Shown: piece by piece, positions 58,622-64,000 of the stretch
How positions within the stretch are numbered: the stretch's first letter is position 1
How the letters are laid out: each line of letters begins with the position of its first letter
Translations under genes and position numbers: made by a program
Notes under the pieces: model-generated
Told to the model about the DNA's origin: nothing
Database searches by the model: none
Seen by the model: the letters and a program-made list of their open reading frames with translations, nothing else
From: Skeletonema tropicum
Lineage: Eukaryota > Bacillariophyta > Thalassiosirophyceae > Thalassiosirales > Thalassiosiraceae
DNA length: 64,000 nt
NCBI GenBank assembly: GCA_037178625.1
Contig: CM074144.1
Span: 1,922,001 to 1,986,000, forward strand
Reading direction: 5' to 3'

Positions 58622-59824
58622 TTTTGATGCACATGACCTCATCACTCATTCACCGACCAAGCAACTAACACCTCAACCAAAAAGATCATGACGATGGGCC
58701 GTATCTTCCGTTCTAGTGGTCCAATGAAGGTGATAAGTGGCGTTTTTGGAAAGCTGAGAGTGAGCTCTATCGATTAGGCGTATAATGAGCCTGATTGGAC
58801 GACTTTTCACAGATCGTCCACGTCAAAACAGGTCTAGAAAGTGACCAGCCCGGCCGAATTCGGCTCCACACACGCACAGCCCGAATTTCCAAAAAGAGGT
58901 CCAAATTAGACCAAATAAGTACAATATGACCACCGTTAGAAAGCTCTCTTCACCCTCATTCGATTGGTACCATCATTATACTATCAAAATTTCCAAATGA
59001 ATAGACGCAGCTCGGCCAATGGCCTCGCGAAACACACTTCATTTGAAGGAGGCGAAGATCCATTATTTTAGGTTGGTGTATGTGAGATCCAAAAAAAGCC
59101 ACCACCTTGATCGGTAATATCAATGACAGTTGGCACGAGGTATGGTCCATTCAACAGCCATCAACAAATACTAAACGGTGCTCGTCCTCGCTCACCGCTC
59201 GCACTCGCAAATACAGTCCACCTTAATGCAGTACCGTCTATGAAATTAGTTACGCCGATGATCCATCAATACACTTCACGACTATCGGCATGTACCGTCC
59301 ATTCATTCATCTCATCGTTGGCAATGATCATTGTCGCCATTGTCGGTCGGCTCTCTTCCACCAGCATCATTGCCAACGATGAATCTTCTACTCCCAACTC
59401 CTTCTTCTCCACCAACCACAAGCAGAACGACTATGATTGTTGCTTGTGGTGTGTGTTGGAGTGATGAATGTAGAGTGTTGCTTGTGGAGGCTGGTGACAA
59501 TGGCGAGTGAGCCGCAAGGCGAAGGAGCCGAGTAGGAATGATAATGACAATGAAGCCAACTGTTGAACCGCCGATGATGATAATGAGGAGCTCCTCCGAG
59601 CGAAGCGAAGCGAAGCGAAGCGAGGCAGTGGAATTATGTTATAAATAAATACAAAGTTAACAGTGGAATTATGTTAGTGTTGCATCGAGTGAGCCGTCAG
59701 GCGAGTGGAGTGAGCTGTCGATTTACATTTAATGTTGTTATTGCCATCGGTAATAATGGATTTTTTGGTCATTTGGATGAAAATCTGGAAATTTTGGGGC
59801 GACTTTGACGTGGGAATGTTCTCC

Positions 59825-60716
59825 TCATGCCTCCTTCTTCTTGCTCTTGTGCTTGTGCTTGACATCCTCCAACACCCGCTTCGTATTCTCTCTATACAAG
59901 ACAATCTGTACAAGCAAAATCGTATTCAACGCAATACTAGCACCATAACTCCTCAATATATGCAAATCCCAACCCACCTCCTTAATCGTCGTGACCGTCC
60001 GAATCAACGATCCAGTCAAATTCATCCCCGTTGTGGCCAAAGACTGAGCACCAGTTTGTTTTTTGTTGGTGGTTGGCGAGGATTTGAGATCCACGTGAGG
60101 TTAGTAGTACTATCGGGTTGTACACCATCAACACGTACAGTGTATCGTCTGTCAGAACATAAAACACCACTATCAAATACACGACATATACCGCACAAAC
60201 ACAAAGCATCCCCACTGTGACTGTGGAGGATCTTCGTCTTCGTGTAGTGTTTCTTGATGTTGATGTTGACGGGCCATCCGTATCTATATCCGTATCCGTA
60301 TCCCCATACATCCAAATCATAATGACCACCAGAATAGTCTGCAGCATGACCATGAACACCTCCCCATAGGCAGTGAAGGGATTGCCCCTCCTCAAATTAT
60401 AAAATGCCGCATTGGAATACATGATGACCTCTCCGTAAATCGAAGTGGGTGAGAGACCCGATGCCGATTTGGAATTGTAAATGTTGCGAAGGACGGGAGC
60501 CTTGTTGATGCAGGATAGGCTGATTATGGCGATGCCGATTAGTTTGGCGAGGAGGCGGACGAGGCAGGGGGAGGTGAGCCCTGTTGCGATGGTACCGGCG
60601 CTTGGATGTCATGGTGGTTTAGTAGTGAGTGAGCCATCGATAGCCGGATAGCTAGCCTGCTACGATAGCTTGGCGGCAGACGATTCAAGATGGGCATCTT
60701 GATACTGCGAAACCAT
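59825..60716 (-). pseudogene. MPDU1: MPDU1-like, array copy 16, one frameshift
   Basis: A T added to a T run (TTTGTTTTTTGTTGG, about 60059-60064) breaks the second PQ-loop repeat. The unit also holds one of the few substitutions seen in the array (GGATTTTTTGG for GGATATTTTGG, about 59762), outside the coding part. Confidence 0.7.
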
Positions 60717-61919
60717 TTTTGATGCACATGACCTCATCACTCATTCACCGACCAAGCAACTAACACCTCAACCAAAAAGATCATGACGATGGGCCGTATC
60801 TTCCGTTCTAGTGGTCCAATGAAGGTGATAAGTGGCGTTTTGGAAAGCTGAGAGTGAGCTCTATCGATTAGGCGTATAATGAGCCTGATTGGACGACTTT
60901 TCACAGATCGTCCACGTCAAAAACAGGTCTAGAAAGTGACCAGCCCGGCCGAATTCGGCTCCACACACGCACAGCCCGAATTTCCAAAAAGAGGTCCAAA
61001 TTAGACCAAAATAAGTACAATATGACCACCGTTAGAAAGCTCTCTTCACCCTCATTCGATTGGTACCATCATTATACTATCAAAATTTCCAAATGAATAG
61101 ACGCAGCTCGGCCAATGGCCTCGCGAAACACACTTCATTTGAAGGAGGCGAAGATCCATTATTTTAGGTTGGTGTATGTGAGATCCAAAAAAGCCACCAC
61201 CTTGATCGGTAATATCAATGACAGTTGGCACGAGGTATGGTCCATTCAACAGCCATCAACAAATACTAAACGGTGCTCGTCCTCGCTCACCGCTCGCACT
61301 CGCAAATACAGTCCACCTTAATGCAGTACCGTCTATGAAATTAGTTACGCCGATGATCCATCAATACACTTCACGACTATCGGCATGTACCGTCCATTCA
61401 TTCATCTCATCGTTGGCAATGATCATTGTCGCCATTGTCGGTCGGCTCTCTTCCACCAGCATCATTGCCAACGATGAATCTTCTACTCCCAACTCCTTCT
61501 TCTCCACCAACCACAAGCAGAACGACTATGATTGTTGCTTGTGGTGTGTGTTGGAGTGATGAATGTAGAGTGTTGCTTGTGGAGGCTGGTGACAATGGCG
61601 AGTGAGCCGCAAGGCGAAGGAGCCGAGTAGGAATGATAATGACAATGAAGCCAACTGTTGAACCGCCGATGATGATAATGAGGAGCTCCTCCGAGCGAAG
61701 CGAAGCGAAGCGAAGCGAGGCAGTGGAATTATGTTATAAATAAATACAAAGTTAACAGTGGAATTATGTTAGTGTTGCATCGAGTGAGCCGTCAGGCGAG
61801 TGGAGTGAGCTGTCGATTTACATTTAATGTTGTTATTGCCATCGGTAATAATGGATATTTTGGTCATTTGGATGAAAATCTGGAAATTTTGGGGCGACTT
61901 TGACGTGGGAATGTTCTCC

Positions 61920-62810
61920 TCATGCCTCCTTCTTCTTGCTCTTGTGCTTGTGCTTGACATCCTCCAACACCCGCTTCGTATTCTCTCTATACAAGACAAT
62001 CTGTACAAGCAAAATCGTATTCAACGCAATACTAGCACCATAACTCCTCAATATATGCAAATCCCAACCCACCTCCTTAATCGTCGTGACCGTCCGAATC
62101 AACGATCCAGTCAAATTCATCCCCGTTGTGGCCAAAGACTGAGCACCAGTTTGTTTTTGTTGGTGGTTGGCGAGGATTTGAGATCCACGTGAGGTTAGTA
62201 GTACTATCGGGTTGTACACCATCAACACGTACAGTGTATCGTCTGTCAGAACATAAAACACCACTATCAAATACACGACATATACCGCACAAACACAAAG
62301 CATCCCCACTGTGACTGTGGAGGATCTTCGTCTTCGTGTAGTGTTTCTTGATGTTGATGTTGACGGGCCATCCGTATCTATATCCGTATCCGTATCCCCA
62401 TACATCCAAATCATAATGACCACCAGAATAGTCTGCAGCATGACCATGAACACCTCCCCATAGGCAGTGAAGGGATTGCCCCTCCTCAAATTATAAAATG
62501 CCGCATTGGAATACATGATGACCTCTCCGTAAATCGAAGTGGGTGAGAGACCCGATGCCGATTTGGAATTGTAAATGTTGCGAAGGACGGGAGCCTTGTT
62601 GATGCAGGATAGGCTGATTATGGCGATGCCGATTAGTTTGGCGAGGAGGCGGACGAGGCAGGGGGAGGTGAGCCCTGTTGCGATGGTACCGGCGCTTGGA
62701 TGTCATGGTGGTTTAGTAGTGAGTGAGCCATCGATAGCCGGATAGCTAGCCTGCTACGATAGCTTGGCGGCAGACGATTCAAGATGGGCATCTTGATACT
62801 GCGAAACCAT
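61920..62810 (-). CDS. MPDU1: MPDU1-like protein, array copy 17
   Basis: Exons 62758-62810 and 61920-62694; intact and apparently identical to copy 2. The last complete gene in the window. Confidence 0.8.
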
Positions 62811-63684
62811 TTTTGATGCACATGACCTCATCACTCATTCACCGACCAAGCAACTAACACCTCAACCAAAAAGATCATGACGATGGGCCGTATCTTCCGT
62901 TCTAGTGGTCCAATGAAGGTGATAAGTGGCGTTTTGGAAAGCTGAGAGTGAGCTCTATCGATTAGGCGTATAATGAGCCTGATTGGACGACTTTTCACAG
63001 ATCGTCCACGTCAAAAACAGGTCTAGAAAGTGACCAGCCCGGCCGAATTCGGCTCCACACACGCACAGCCCGAATTTCCAAAAAGAGGTCCAAATTAGAC
63101 CAAAATAAGTACAATATGACCACCGTTAGAAAGCTCTCCTTCACCCTCATTCGATTGGTACCATCATTATACTATCAAAATTTCCAAATGAATAGACGCA
63201 GCTCGGCCAATGGCCTCGCGAAACACACTTCATTTGAAGGAGGCGAAGATCCATTATTTTAGGTTGGTGTATGTGAGATCCAAAAAAAGCCACCACCTTG
63301 ATCGGTAATATCAATGACAGTTGGCACGAGGTATGGTCCATTCAACAGCCATCAACAAATACTAAACGGTGCTCGTCCTCGCTCACCGCTCGCACTCGCA
63401 AATACAGTCCACCTTAATGCAGTACCGTCTATGAAATTAGTTACGCCGATGATCCATCAATACACTTCACGACTATCGGCATGTACCGTCCATTCATTCA
63501 TCTCATCGTTGGCAATGATCATTGTCGCCATTGTCGGTCGGCTCTCTTCCACCAGCATCATTGCCAACGATGAATCTTCTACTCCCAACTCCTTCTTCTC
63601 CACCAACCACAAGCAGAACGACTATGATTGTTGCTTGTGGTGTGTGTTGGAGTGATGAATGTAGAGTGTTGCTTGTGGAGGCTG

Positions 63685-64000
63685 GTGACAATGGCGAGTG
63701 AGCCGCAAGGCGAAGGAGCCGAGTAGGAATGATAATGACAATGAAGCCAACTGTTGAACCGCCGATGATGATAATGAGGAGCTCCTCCGAGCGAAGCGAA
63801 GCGAAGCGAAGCGAGGCAGTGGAATTATGTTATAAATAAATACAAAGTTAACAGTGGAATTATGTTAGTGTTGCATCGAGTGAGCCGTCAGGCGAGTGGA
63901 GTGAGCTGTCGATTTACATTTAATGTTGTTATTGCCATCGGTAATAATGGATATTTTGGTCATTTGGATGAAAATCTGGAAATTTTGGGGCGACTTTGAC
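63685..64000 (-). repeat. start of an eighteenth array unit, cut by the window edge
   Basis: Contains the GCGAA run, the 35-base insert and the dispersed-element left half, ending just before the expected stop codon of another MPDU1-like gene. The array therefore continues. Confidence 0.9.

Larger units (their letters stand above)
28111..64000 (-). repeat. head-to-tail array of about 2.1 kb units, each with an MPDU1-like gene
   Basis: Taking GTGACAATGGCGAG as the unit start, units begin at 28111, 30161, 32256, 34351, 36446, 38508, 40605, 42699, 44801, 46903, 49000, 51094, 53189, 55290, 57393, 59494, 61589 and 63685. Modal length is 2095. Each unit has, in order: a GCGAA short tandem repeat, an optional 35-base insert, the minus-strand MPDU1-like gene (about 890 bases), an inverted dispersed element, and about 550 bases of noncoding sequence ending in a 17-bp inverted repeat. 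All units are in the same orientation. The array continues past the right edge, so the true copy number is unknown. Confidence 0.95.

Noticed and set aside
36584..64000. Regularly spaced repeats as a CRISPR array
   Set aside because: The repeat is about 2.1 kb and contains an intron-bearing eukaryotic gene. There are no short direct repeats with unique spacers.

Overview
The window is nuclear DNA of a eukaryote, most likely a diatom or close stramenopile. The evidence is short introns (63-105 bp) with GT...AG ends and TACTAA-type branch sites, a diatom-style cluster of near-identical cyclin genes, an SLC25-like carrier, and decayed hAT-type and RNase H-bearing elements. The organism call is inference; no bacterial operon, rRNA, tRNA or CRISPR was seen.

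Layout. 1-5.8 kb is gene-poor, with a decayed hAT-like transposase on the minus strand and open frames I do not recognise. 5.86-7.36 kb is the 3' part of a retrotransposon ORF (RNase H plus a Cys/His finger), followed by diverged repeats to about 10 kb. 10.5-11.5 kb is a frameshifted cyclin on the plus strand. 13.4-14.6 kb is a divergent mitochondrial-carrier-like gene. 15.35-16.3 kb and 17.3-18.3 kb are two intact cyclins on the minus strand. The second lies inside a 5.58 kb segment (16893-22469) that also holds a two-exon orphan membrane-protein gene; this segment recurs almost base for base at 22820-28390.

From 28111 to the right edge the window is one head-to-tail array of a unit of about 2.1 kb: 17 complete units and the start of an eighteenth. 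Every unit carries, on the minus strand, a two-exon gene whose predicted 275-residue product looks like MPDU1 (mannose-P-dolichol utilization defect 1, PQ-loop family, an ER membrane protein needed for use of dolichol-phosphate sugars). Ten copies are intact as predicted; seven have frameshifts. Differences between units are almost all 1-3 base indels, concentrated in units 9 and 14, which fits either very recent amplification plus long-read sequencing error, or early decay.

The duplications are linked. The 5.58 kb segment ends inside the array-unit sequence, six bases short of the MPDU1-like stop codon, at a point that also lies within a diverged dispersed element seen at 12.6-12.85 kb, at 22.4-22.6 kb and in inverted orientation in every array unit. 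The MPDU1-like gene is therefore bracketed by inverted pieces of one dispersed repeat. This is the most unusual structure in the window.
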